Source: JACOTK01 sp963743945
Lineage (GTDB): Bacteria > Actinomycetota > Acidimicrobiia > Acidimicrobiales > CADCSY01
DNA length: 64,000 nucleotides
NCBI GenBank assembly: GCA_963743945.1
Contig: CAVURO010000011.1
Location: forward strand, 40,814 to 104,813
Direction of reading: 5' to 3'
Part shown: in pieces, positions 54,456 to 63,064 of the stretch
Numbering within the stretch: the stretch's first letter is position 1
Layout of the letters: each line of letters opens with the position of its first letter
Made by a program: the position numbers and the translations under genes
The notes under the pieces: generated by a model
What the model saw: only the letters and a program-made list of their open reading frames with translations
Database searches by the model: none
Told to the model about the DNA's origin: nothing

Positions 54456-55541
54456 GTGGCCGAACCTGACGATCCCTCACCCAGCCACACGACGGCACCG
54501 CCGACGTGGCTTGCCACGATCGGTCGTGGCGTCGAGGACCGCCTCAGAATGCTGTTCGACCTGGAGATCGAACGGTGGTCGGCAGTCGACCCCGAGCTCG
54601 GGACGCCCCTGGCCTGTCTCGCCGAGCTCACCCTGTCGGGCGGCAAGCGGCTGCGCCCGGCCTTTTGTCACTGGGCCTTCGTCGGAGCGGGAGGGGACCC
54701 GGCCGACCCATTGGTCACCGATGTCGGTGCGGCGTTCGAGCTGCTGCACGCCTTCGCGCTCATCCACGACGATGTGATGGACGGGTCCGACTATCGGCGC
54801 GGTCTGCGAACCGTCCACCAGCAGTACGCTCGCCGGCACGCCGAGATGGCGTGGCGCGGTGAGGCTCGTCGCTTCGGCGAGGGAGTGGCCATCCTCGTCG
54901 GCGACCTGGCATTCGTCTATGCCGACACCCTGCTGGGCGGCGTCTCTTCCGAGGCACGGTCGCTCTATGACGAGATGCGCATCGAGATCAACGTCGGCCA
55001 GTACCTCGACATGGTGGGCAGCGCCCAGGCCCAGGCGACGGTCGCCGGCACCAAGCGCATCGCACGGTACAAGTCGGCCAAGTACACCATCGAGCGGCCT
55101 CTCCACATCGGTGCGGCGCTCCGGAACCGCCTCGATGACCTGTCGGCGCCCTTCTCCGCCTACGGCCTACCGCTCGGTGAGGCGTTTCAGCTGCGAGATG
55201 ACGTTCTCGGGGCATTCGGGAACAGGGACGCCACCGGAAAGCCGGTCGGTGATGATCTTCTGGAAGGGAAGCCGACACTGCTGTTGGCCCTTGCCCGCGA
55301 GAGCGCGACCGGGAATGCGGCGGCCATCCTCGATCGGGTGGGCGCACCTGATCTCGCCGCCGGCGAGATCGAGGCCATGCAGGAGATCCTGGTGAGCACC
55401 GGAGCGCTCGAACGCATCGAGACGTTGATCTCGTCCCTCGTGGATCAAGCCCTCGGCGCGCTTGAGGACGCCCCCATCGAGGAGGAGGCGCGTGCCGCCC
55501 TCCTCGAGATCGCCCCGTATGTGGCCTGGCGTGACCGGTAG
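54456..55541 (+). CDS. Polyprenyl diphosphate synthase (IdsA-like)
   Basis: This trans-prenyltransferase elongates isoprenoid chains. The 361-residue product has LTLSGGKRLRPAFCHWAFVG, the first aspartate-rich motif LIHDDVMDGSDYRRG, then KSAKYTIERPLHIGAAL and the second motif FQLRDDVLGAFGNRDATGKP, followed by LLEGKPTLLLALA. DDVLG in the second motif is typical of actinobacterial IdsA-type enzymes making GGPP or longer products. The start is GTG. It overlaps the SURF1 gene. Confidence 0.92.
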   Translation: MAEPDDPSPSHTTAPPTWLATIGRGVEDRLRMLFDLEIERWSAVDPELGTPLACLAELTLSGGKRLRPAFCHWAFVGAGGDPADPLVTDVGAAFELLHAFALIHDDVMDGSDYRRGLRTVHQQYARRHAEMAWRGEARRFGEGVAILVGDLAFVYADTLLGGVSSEARSLYDEMRIEINVGQYLDMVGSAQAQATVAGTKRIARYKSAKYTIERPLHIGAALRNRLDDLSAPFSAYGLPLGEAFQLRDDVLGAFGNRDATGKPVGDDLLEGKPTLLLALARESATGNAAAILDRVGAPDLAAGEIEAMQEILVSTGALERIETLISSLVDQALGALEDAPIEEEARAALLEIAPYVAWRDR

Positions 55542-56316
55542 CGCGACCGTGGCGGGCCGTCTCGGGTCCTACCGCTTCGTGCTTCGCCCGAAGTGGCTCA
55601 TCGGTCACCTCATCGTCGTTGCGACCGCCGTGGCCTTTGTGAACCTGGGCTTTTGGCAACTTCGTCGCCTCGATGAGAAGCAGAACCGCAACCGCGTGAT
55701 CGACCAACAGATGCACCGGCCCACCACCCCTCTTGACACCCTCATCGGACCGACCGTCGCCGTGGACGATCCCAGGATCGAGACGATCGTCAACCGCAGA
55801 ACAAGGGTTTCCGGCCGCTACGATCCCGCGGCAGAAGTGCTCGTCAGGTCACGGTCGCTCAATGGCCAGGCCGGCTACCACGTTCTCACCCCGCTGATCG
55901 AACATGGCGATCTGGCGGTACTGGTGAACCGGGGATGGGTTCCCGGTCCGGACTCGGAGCGCGCAGCGCCCTCGGGCACGGTCGTCGTCACCGGTCTGGT
56001 GCTGGCCACTCAGCGCCGCGGAAGCATCGGACCGACCGACCCGCCGAGCGGGGTGCTTCGTGAGATGGCCCGTTCGGACGTCGAGCGCGTGCGACGCCAA
56101 TATCAGGGCGATCTGTACCCCATCATCATTCAGGCCGAGAGCACCGAACCGGCCCCATCGCTCGACTTGCCGATCCTGCTACCGCCACCCGCCCAAGATG
56201 AGGGGAATCACCTGTCCTATGCGCTGCAGTGGTTCTCGTTCACGGCAATCGCGATCCTGGGCTGGATGGCGCTGCTGCGGCGCACCGCTTCGACTGAGGC
56301 ACAAAACGAGAACTGA
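55519..56316 (+). CDS. SURF1-family cytochrome oxidase assembly protein
   Basis: SURF1 proteins help assemble haem-copper oxidases. The ~265-residue product has two terminal membrane helices (LIVVATAVAFVNLGFWQLRR and SFTAIAILGWMALLRR) around an extracytoplasmic domain with VSGRYDPAAEVLVRSRSL and LVNRGWVPG. The C-terminal NHLSYALQWFSF is the family signature. The ATG overlaps the prenyl synthase end; GTG 55531 is an alternative start. The stop lies inside the following hairpin. Confidence 0.92.
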   Translation: MWPGVTGSATVAGRLGSYRFVLRPKWLIGHLIVVATAVAFVNLGFWQLRRLDEKQNRNRVIDQQMHRPTTPLDTLIGPTVAVDDPRIETIVNRRTRVSGRYDPAAEVLVRSRSLNGQAGYHVLTPLIEHGDLAVLVNRGWVPGPDSERAAPSGTVVVTGLVLATQRRGSIGPTDPPSGVLREMARSDVERVRRQYQGDLYPIIIQAESTEPAPSLDLPILLPPPAQDEGNHLSYALQWFSFTAIAILGWMALLRRTASTEAQNEN

Positions 56317-56337
56317 GCCCCGAAGGGCTCAGTTCTC
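56308..56337. terminator. Bidirectional terminator hairpin
   Basis: A perfect 13-bp stem (GAGAACTGAGCCC/GGGCTCAGTTCTC) closes a CGAA tetraloop between converging genes. AAAA precedes it on one side. Confidence 0.85.
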
Positions 56338-56400
56338 CTGCGATGAGAGGAACGGAAAAGCAGGTTTGTCAGCCCAGCCGGCGGCCGGTCCTGCTCGTGT

Positions 56401-56742
56401 CTAGTTCTGTGCGGTACGACGACGAGCGGAGCGAACACCGATGAGGCCGAGCCCGGCGAGTCCGAGGGCGCCGAGGGCGCTGATGTCGCCACCGGTCACC
56501 GGCAGACGAGAGCCGGCCAGAGCGGGATCAGCCGCAACCTCGACACCGGCGACGGCGGGGCTGATGGCGCCGACGATCTTCACCGTGGTCGTGGGGGCAA
56601 CGGTCGCGGTCACCACGGTCGTGGGGGCAACGGTGGGAGGGGTGGTCCCGTAAGGGGCGACGGTCTGCGCACCCACACCTGCAGTGCCCAGTGTCATGAA
56701 GCCACCGACGACAATGGTCCCCATGAGCATCTTGTTTCGCAT
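56401..56742 (-). CDS. LPxTG-type cell-wall-anchored small protein
   Basis: The 113-residue product has an N-terminal signal peptide (KMLMGTIVVGGFMTLGTAGV, cut near GAQ) and a Thr/Pro/Val-rich mature part with two TTVVTATVAPTT-like repeats. A sortase signal follows: LPVTGG, a hydrophobic helix (LGALGLAGLGLIGV) and an RSARRR tail. The ATG has AGGAG 7 nt upstream. It is a surface protein of unknown role, covalently attached if a sortase is present elsewhere. Confidence 0.85.
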   Translation of the reverse strand: MRNKMLMGTIVVGGFMTLGTAGVGAQTVAPYGTTPPTVAPTTVVTATVAPTTTVKIVGAISPAVAGVEVAADPALAGSRLPVTGGDISALGALGLAGLGLIGVRSARRRTAQN

Positions 56743-56882
56743 GTTCAGCTCCTCAGTTCTCACCGCAGACGCGATGCGTAGTTGCATATCCGTGAAGTCC
56801 TCAAGAATAGTTCACGTTCCGTCTTGATACCTCCTGCTGAATGTTAAATCTTTTCCGACGTGACGTCGACCACAGCGAGGCA

Positions 56883-58667
56883 TCACCATCCTACCCAACG
56901 TGGTGACTCGCTGTCGAATGTCTCCTTCCCGACCTTCCACCTCATGGCAGGCACACGGGCAGCGGGCTCGATGCGCAGCATCCTGGCTCCCTTCGGGAGA
57001 TGAAACGTGATCGTCGTCTTCCGAGCGGTCCCCGCATCGAGCGAGAACGACTCACCGATGACCCGGGTCGGTCCGTCCGCTCCATCGACGGCCAGGGAAT
57101 CCAACCCTTCGATACGAAGAGCGGTGGCCTCCCCGGGGACGTTGACCGTCAGGACGCCGCCATACGTCGCCGCCTTCAGGTCACTGCCCGGAAAGGGCCC
57201 GACGATGTAACCCGGCTCGCCCGGAGGCGTGTTGTTCGAGATCGAGATCACCAACTTCACCGAGACGCCGGTCGTGTCCCGAATCAGGTCCATCTCGGTG
57301 TCCACCTGCAGGAACTGATCGAGCTTGGTGGCCGAGTAGTTGAGCACGGACACCATCAGCGATCGTTTCTCGAGCGTTCCGGCAATCCCGGCCTTCACCC
57401 ATGCCTCCTGCATCGCCGGGTTCCTCGACCACAGCATGAGGTGCCGCCCCTGAGCTGCCTGGGCGAGGCCGTTCGCCAGCGTCGTCGCATCCCACTTGAA
57501 GCGATCGAAGCTCAGGAACGCACCTTCGGCCACCGCCCCCAGCATCGCCTTGCGACCTGACCGATCACGATCGGCATTGTTCTCGAAATCGACGTACTGC
57601 TGGTGCAGTAGCTGGTCGACCACGTTGTTCGCCCCGATGCTGCGACCGTTCACCTTGACGGGCCCGACGGCCTTCAGCAAGGCCTGCAGGACGATCGGGT
57701 CCAAGGCCATGACCCCGTCCACCTGGCCGCCCTGGGTCTTCTCCCACATGCGGGCGGCCAGATCGGCGGAGACGTCGAATCGTGGTGTCACCCCGATGTC
57801 GCGCAGATCGCGTCCGGGCTGGGCCCAGCCCCACGTGGCCTGCAACTCGGGATCGACCGCGATCTCGCCCGGGTCGAGCAGGTCGATATCGGTCACGCTC
57901 CTCATCTCGGTGACACCCAGACGACCGTTGTCGATGAACAGCTCTCCGGCAGACAGGAACATGCCCGACCCTGCACGCATCTCGGCGTTGTTGGCGGCCA
58001 GCAGCAGGTAGCGGGCCTTGCCGGCGAGCAGGGCGCCGAACTGGCGCAAACCCGAGCGAGCCCGATCCAGGTCCCTCGTCGTGCGCTCCAACCTCTCGGC
58101 GAAGTCGGCGCGGGCATCGGCCAATGGGCCGACCAGGCCCTCGTCGGGACCAAGGTCGAGGACGAGAAGACGACGATGAGCCTTGTCGGCTTCGTCCGCC
58201 AGGGTTGCAAGCATCTCAGGACGTTCCTCGGGTGCCACCCCTTCTCGATCGATGGTCTTGCGGACCACGGCGAGCGCGTCAAGGCCCGCGTCCAATGCCT
58301 CCGAGGAAGCCTCGCTGAGCGCCAGGGCCGAATCGATCTGACGCCCGACCACCGGGAGGATGCGCAAAGGAGCGACGATCGGTGAGGAGAGGCTGTCATG
58401 ACCTTGACGCAGCTCCGACTCGGCCTTGCGAAGCTGGTCGACACCCTTGCCGTCGATGATCTGGGCCAGCGAGTTCGATTGCGCCAGGTCAACTCGATGC
58501 TCGGCATCGGTGATGTCGCCTCTCGCCGACCAACCCAGCACCGCGCATGCCACGAGCCAGACGATCGGTACTGCGACAAGCGCAAGGCGTAGTGCCCATC
58601 GCCTCGGCGCGGCCACAGGCGTCTGCCCGGGCTCGTCCGTTCGGGCCTGGCTGTCCCCCTCGTCCAT
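56883..58667 (-). CDS. DUF4012 membrane-anchored extracellular protein
   Basis: The 594-residue product has a cytoplasmic start, one membrane helix (LRLALVAVPIVWLVACAVLG, about residues 27-46), a helical segment, then the DUF4012 region with ARYLLLAANNAEMRAGSGMF, DGVMALDPIVLQALLKAVGP and NGRSIGANNVVDQLLHQQYV. The C-terminal domain is beta-rich. DUF4012 proteins are common in actinobacteria near surface-polysaccharide genes and their function is not established. No partner genes are obvious here. Confidence 0.85.
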   Translation of the reverse strand: MDEGDSQARTDEPGQTPVAAPRRWALRLALVAVPIVWLVACAVLGWSARGDITDAEHRVDLAQSNSLAQIIDGKGVDQLRKAESELRQGHDSLSSPIVAPLRILPVVGRQIDSALALSEASSEALDAGLDALAVVRKTIDREGVAPEERPEMLATLADEADKAHRRLLVLDLGPDEGLVGPLADARADFAERLERTTRDLDRARSGLRQFGALLAGKARYLLLAANNAEMRAGSGMFLSAGELFIDNGRLGVTEMRSVTDIDLLDPGEIAVDPELQATWGWAQPGRDLRDIGVTPRFDVSADLAARMWEKTQGGQVDGVMALDPIVLQALLKAVGPVKVNGRSIGANNVVDQLLHQQYVDFENNADRDRSGRKAMLGAVAEGAFLSFDRFKWDATTLANGLAQAAQGRHLMLWSRNPAMQEAWVKAGIAGTLEKRSLMVSVLNYSATKLDQFLQVDTEMDLIRDTTGVSVKLVISISNNTPPGEPGYIVGPFPGSDLKAATYGGVLTVNVPGEATALRIEGLDSLAVDGADGPTRVIGESFSLDAGTARKTTITFHLPKGARMLRIEPAARVPAMRWKVGKETFDSESPRWVGW

Positions 58668-58734
58668 GGGAGCTCAGGCTATCGGGAGCAAGCTCGGGCT
58701 ATCGGGACCCTCCGGACCGGGTTGCCCGGCCGGT

Positions 58735-59301
58735 CTAGCGTCGGAAGTTCTCGAAATACCGGCTGGGGGTGGGGCCCCTCTGGCCGCGGTACTTCGAGCC
58801 CAGTGAGCTCGAACCGTAGGGACGATCTGCAGCGGTGGTCATGGTCAGGAAGCTGATCTGGCCGATCTTCATGCCGGGGTACAGCGTGATGGGCAGGGTC
58901 GCGACGTTGGAGAGCTCGAGGGTGAGGTGACCGTCCCAGCCGGCGTCGACGAACCCTGCGGTGGAGTGGATGAGCAGGCCCAGGCGGCCGAGGCTCGACT
59001 TGCCCTCGAGGCGAGCCACGAGGTCATCGGGCAGGGCGACACGCTCGGAGGTCGAGCCGAGCACGAACTCGCCGGGGTGAAGCATGAAGACGTCCTCGTC
59101 GTTGATCTCGACGAGCTCCGTCAGCTCCTCGAGATCCTGCTTGACGTCGATGATGCCCATCGTGTGGTTGCGAAAGACCCGGAAGTAACGATCGATGTGA
59201 AGATCGACCGATGATGGCTGGATGCAGCTCTCGTCAAGAGGGTCGATGACGATGCGACCGGCTTCGAGCTCTTCGCGAATGGTGTGGTCGGAGAGGATCA
59301 C
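58735..59301 (-). CDS. dcd: dCTP deaminase (possibly bifunctional with dUTPase)
   Basis: The 188-residue product starts ILSDHTIREELEAGRIVIDP. It has the DCD motifs PSSVDLHIDRYFRVFRN, GEFVLGSTSERVALP, EGKSSLGRLGLLIHSTAGFV with DAGWDGHLTLEL, and a C-terminal GSKYRGQRGPTPSR. Actinobacterial enzymes of this type convert dCTP to dUMP directly. I choose GTG 59301 because AAGG lies 8 nt upstream; GTG 59310 is an alternative. It lies just before tRNA-Gly on the other strand. Confidence 0.94.
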   Translation of the reverse strand: MILSDHTIREELEAGRIVIDPLDESCIQPSSVDLHIDRYFRVFRNHTMGIIDVKQDLEELTELVEINDEDVFMLHPGEFVLGSTSERVALPDDLVARLEGKSSLGRLGLLIHSTAGFVDAGWDGHLTLELSNVATLPITLYPGMKIGQISFLTMTTAADRPYGSSSLGSKYRGQRGPTPSRYFENFRR

Positions 59302-59369
59302 GCCCCGCACCTTATCGGGTGGGGAGGGGAAGCCGAGCGCCGCCTGTTGGGGCTAGGGTGAAGCTCTTC

Positions 59370-59443
59370 GCGGGTGTAGTTCAGAGGCAGAACATCAGCT
59401 TCCCAAGCTGAGAACGCGGGTTCGATTCCCGTCACCCGCTCCA
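59370..59443 (+). tRNA. tRNA-Gly (anticodon CCC), probable integration site
   Basis: GCGGGTG pairs with CACCCGC. The anticodon loop is TTCCCAA (CCC), the T arm GGTTCGATTCC, and CCA is encoded. Downstream lie an integrase and relaxase remnants, so its 3' end is a likely attachment site; the second copy of such a site would be outside the window. Confidence 0.95.
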
Positions 59444-59447
59444 GAAG

Positions 59448-59488
59448 GAAGGCCCAGGTCAGCCGACATTTCCGGCGACTGGGCCTTC
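59448..59488 (+). terminator. Hairpin after tRNA-Gly
   Basis: GAAGGCCCAG pairs with CTGGGCCTTC (10 bp) with an internal GCCG/CGGC. It probably terminates the tRNA transcript. A direct 10-bp repeat CGTGACCCTA follows at about 59516-59535. Confidence 0.7.
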
Positions 59489-59568
59489 GTCGCGAGAGGG
59501 GCCGAAACGGCCGGCGTGACCCTAACGTGACCCTACGGATCGGCTGGCGAGCGATGTCACGTCAGCGA

Positions 59569-60402
59569 TCAGGCGATGCCGAACGGCTCGTCGCTCTCCG
59601 CGACGGAGAACGCGTCGGGTCCTGACGAATCGTCTCCCCAGTACGACACCGCGAGATAGCGATGCTCGGTGCCGAGGTTCACGACCCGTTCGTGGGTTGC
59701 TCCCGTGTCTGAACGTATGACAACCCGGTGCTCGCCAGGCTCAAGCGGCAGGCGATAGCTGACGTACGTGTGCTGGCCCTCGACGGCAAAGGAACGCTCG
59801 ATCATCACCTCACCGTCGACGGTGATGGTCAGGTCGACGTCGGGGTCGTCGTAGCTCTGGTTGCTGACGATCACCGCAAGTCCGAGCGGCGGCCGGTCCA
59901 GCACCGCGGGGTCGAGCGGCGTGAAGTCGCGGATCTCGACGTGATACGAGGGAAGTCCGCCGCTCCCGGTGACCGTGAACGAGGACGGATACCCATAGGT
60001 CGCTTCGAAGGCGGCCGATGCCTGCCCGGTCGGGATCTCTCCGTCCGCAGCGAGCGCGAGGGGTTCATCGAGCATGGCAAAGGCCCCGTCGATGGTGGGC
60101 GGTGAATACTCGCGATACGGCTCGGCATCAGGGTCCTGCGGCTCGACTTCCAGAAGCTCCTCGCCTTCAACGGTGACGCCGTAGGTGCCAGCCCGGAAGC
60201 ATTCGCACTCGGTCTCGACCTCGTAGGCGTACGCCGACGGCCGGGCGGCGATCCACGCCGCCTCCTGCTCGTCGATGGCGGCGCGGTCGAGTGCCGTCTC
60301 GTCGACGGGCTCGGCGACGTCGGACTCGGTGGCAACGGGCGTCGCATCGGTGCCACACGCCGCGAGCACCAGCATCATCATCGCCCACGCTAGCTTTCGC
60401 AC
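59569..60402 (-). CDS. Lipoprotein of unknown function
   Basis: From GTG 60402 the 277-residue product has a short lipoprotein signal (RKLAWAMMMLVLAACGT, with lipobox LAAC). An acidic segment (TESDVAEPVDETALDRAAID) follows, then a DUF6174-like region (YAYEVETECECFRAGTYGV, in which two Cys pair) and a beta-sandwich-like C-terminal half. It is divergent from the PIN-like gene within the presumed integrated element. No enzyme motif is seen. Confidence 0.7.
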   Translation of the reverse strand: MRKLAWAMMMLVLAACGTDATPVATESDVAEPVDETALDRAAIDEQEAAWIAARPSAYAYEVETECECFRAGTYGVTVEGEELLEVEPQDPDAEPYREYSPPTIDGAFAMLDEPLALAADGEIPTGQASAAFEATYGYPSSFTVTGSGGLPSYHVEIRDFTPLDPAVLDRPPLGLAVIVSNQSYDDPDVDLTITVDGEVMIERSFAVEGQHTYVSYRLPLEPGEHRVVIRSDTGATHERVVNLGTEHRYLAVSYWGDDSSGPDAFSVAESDEPFGIA

Positions 60403-60537
60403 GACCACAGCTTGCACGATGGTCCGACGTCCTTGCTGCCACGTCTGGTTCCCACCAACCTGTCCGGGCGTTGCTGGGAGCGCAGTGGCGGGCGCCGCTG
60501 TCCATGGCTTGTCACAGGTACCGGCGACACTGTCGGG

Positions 60538-61636
60538 ATGGTTGATGGTCTCCATCGGAAGCCAGTGCCCTATGTGTGGCCCACGTCCCTCGTCTTGGGC
60601 GCGGGCGGGAAGCGTTCGATCTACCTGGACCTGAACCATTGGATCGGCCTGGCCAAGGCGTCTGTCGGTCACAAGGACGGCGGCCGATACCGGGAACCCT
60701 TGGAAGCGGCGCGGCTCGCGGTCGAACGCGGCGAGGTCATCTTCCCCTTGGCCGGGCAGCACTACATGGAGATGTCCGGGATCCGCAGCCCCCGGCAACG
60801 GGAGGACATCGCGCGCGTGATGTTGGAGCTTTCGCAGTTCCGAACCCTGCTGTGCCGGTCCCTCGTGATGAGGCTGGAGCTCGAGGCCGTCCTGGACGCC
60901 CGCGTCGGTCGCCGAGCCGTGCCCTACGTCAACCTCGACGTCATCGGCACCGGATTCGGTCACACGTTCGGCGTGAACGGCCAACTGCAGATCCGAGACG
61001 CGTCGGGGGCAGCACCCGAGGCCATCCGACAGGACTGGCCAGGCGGCCCGGAGGAACACGATCGCTGGCTCGCCGAGGCGCAGTACATGGGCGAGTGGAT
61101 GATGCTGCGAGGACCACAGGACGAGGACCTTGAGGACCTCGCAGCCAACGGCTTCGACCCGGCGGCCGCTCGACGTGGTCAGGAGGTTCGGGCACAGCAG
61201 GAACGGGAGCAGGCCGAGCGCTTCGACGAGGATCCGCGCTGGCGACGAGGTCGGATCCGGGACGTCGTCGGCGCTCGCTACCTCATCGTCGAGCTGATGG
61301 ACATGCTGAACGAGGGCCTCGAGGCGCGAGCAGCCAGTCTCGACGACCTCTTCAGCGATGATCGTGACAGCGGTTCGCGCCGTCGTCGATGCGATGCCAG
61401 GCGGCGACGTTCATGTGAGTCTGCAGGTAGCCGCGCATCGGAACCCGCAGTCCTCGTGGACGCCGAACGACTACTTCGACATCGACGCACTGTCGTTGGC
61501 GGTTCCCTACTGCGACGTCGTCGTCACCGAGAGACGGCGAGCTCGCGACCTCGAATGGTCCGGCTGCCCTGGGCGGCTGGGCACGACGGTGCTGACGTCA
61601 CCAGAGGATCTCCTCCGTGAGCTGGACCGCTCCTGA
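60538..61636 (+). CDS. PIN-like-domain protein, interrupted by a one-base frameshift
   Basis: The N-terminal part has an acidic beta-strand start SIYLDLNHWIGLAKASVG, like a PIN nuclease first motif (an Asp and further acids), and is mostly helical to about residue 270. The last ~90 residues (IVTAVRAVVDAMPGGDVHVS, DYFDIDALSLAVPYCDVVVT) lie in the next frame and hold the Asp residues of the PIN C-terminal motif. The frames meet at AGC G ATG ATC near 61357, with one surplus base. The joined ~365 residues look like a large PIN-like RNase, perhaps a toxin or defence factor; no antitoxin gene is visible. Confidence 0.6.
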
Positions 61637-61651
61637 GGCTTCGCGCGGGGC

Positions 61652-62774
61652 TCACCGCTCTACCGTGCGGATCAGCCCATCGAGCGCTTCGGCGATCGCC
61701 ACGTCCCGTTCCCTCGTGGCGTGCTGGTAGCGGAGCGCGGCTTGCGGGCTGGCGTGGCCGAGGCGGTGCATCAGCTCCTTGGTGCCGGCGCCGGTGCTGG
61801 CGGCGAGGGTTCCGGCGAGGTGGCGGAGGTCGTGAAGGTGGACGTCGTCGAGGCCGAGCTGGCTGCGGGCGTTGGCCCACGCCTTCTGCAGCACGTGGGG
61901 TGCGAGCGGTCCGCCCTTCACGCCGGTGAAGACGTAGCCGTCGTCGCCGGGTTGGGCGTAGGCGTCGACGTGGCAACGGAGGTCGTCGAGCAGTGCTGAG
62001 GGGATCGACACGGTTCGGCGGCCGGCGTCGGTCTTGGGCGGGCCGACGAGGTGAGCGCCGTTGCGGCTGAGCTGGCGTTGCTGCTCGATGGTGACGAGCG
62101 CGGCGTCCAGGTCGAGGTCGGCTCGGCGCATGCCCGAGCATCTCGCCCTTGCGTAGCCCGACGAACGCGGCGAGGAGCACGATCGATCGGAAGCGAGGCC
62201 CGACGAGGTCGGCGAGCTCGAAGGCCTGGGCGACGGTGACGATCGGTCGCTTCGAGGCCGGCTCGGTGCCCGCGCCCTTGATGGTGCAGGGGTTGGTGAT
62301 CACGAGGCCGTCCTCGACGGCGGTACCCATGATCGTGCGGAGCAGCCGGTAGCACTTCGCCCCCGTGCAGGCCCCGGGACCGTCCGGGCCGCGCATCTTC
62401 GCCGACCAGTTCCGCACCTGGGCGGTGGTGATCTTGGCGAGCGGGACGTCGCCGAACGTCGGGAGGATGTGCAGCTCGAGTTGGTTGTCGTAGAGCTCAC
62501 GTGTCCGCGGTCGCAGGGGTTCGCCGCGGCTCGTGAGCCGGGAGTCGAGCCACTTGGGCGCGTACTCGGCGAGCGTCGTGCCGCGCGCCCGCACGGCAAG
62601 GTGCTTGCCGTCGGCCTGTTCGGTGACGGAGCGGGCGTAGGCGGCCTCGGCGGCTCGTTTGGTGGGGTGGGTCCCGAGGCTGACTCGGCGGCCGTCGGGG
62701 GTGACGATTCGGACTCGGTATCGGCCCGAGGGGAGCTGGTCGACTCCGCCTCCGGCGCGGCGCTGGCGCGGCAT
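61652..62774 (-). CDS. Tyrosine site-specific integrase, interrupted by a one-base frameshift
   Basis: The ATG 62774 has GGAGGAG upstream. The N-terminal part has an AP2/Arm-like start (SGRYRVRIVTPDGRRVSLG), a SAM-like core-binding domain (LAEYAPKWLDSRLTSRG) and LLAAFVGLRKGEMLG with the first catalytic Arg. The C-terminal part, one frame on (RRADLDLDAALVTIEQQRQL), has HDLRHLAGTLAASTG (HxxR), LMHRLGHAS (His) and ALRYQHAT (Tyr). One C is surplus at GGG C ATG CGC (about 62132). The joined ~373 residues have the full catalytic set. It faces the tRNA-Gly and probably integrated the element there. Confidence 0.88.
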
Positions 62775-63064
62775 GGTCTCCTCCAAGGAGGACAGCAGCA
62801 CGGGGCTGCGTGATGGAGAGGACCGGTCTGCGCGCCGGACGTGGCGTGGAAGCCGCGTGAGCGGCGACCAAGTCGAGGCCACAAGCTGAGAACGTGGCGA
62901 ACACCCACTATGCCGCGGAAGCGGGCCGATCTCGCGCATGGATCTCCCGTGCCGGTGTCACAGGCTGAGGCCCCCTCCCGGCGACCGCGCCTGGAGGGCG
63001 TCGAGTCGTTGCTGGGCAGCGCGGACCTTGGCCGCCAGGTCGTCGTCGACCATCGGCGCGACGG
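62775..63064. other. No gene recognised
   Basis: This ~290-nt spacer between the integrase and the relaxase remnant has open frames on both strands because of high GC. None has a ribosome site or recognisable sequence. It may hold the degraded 5' part of the relaxase. Confidence 0.5.
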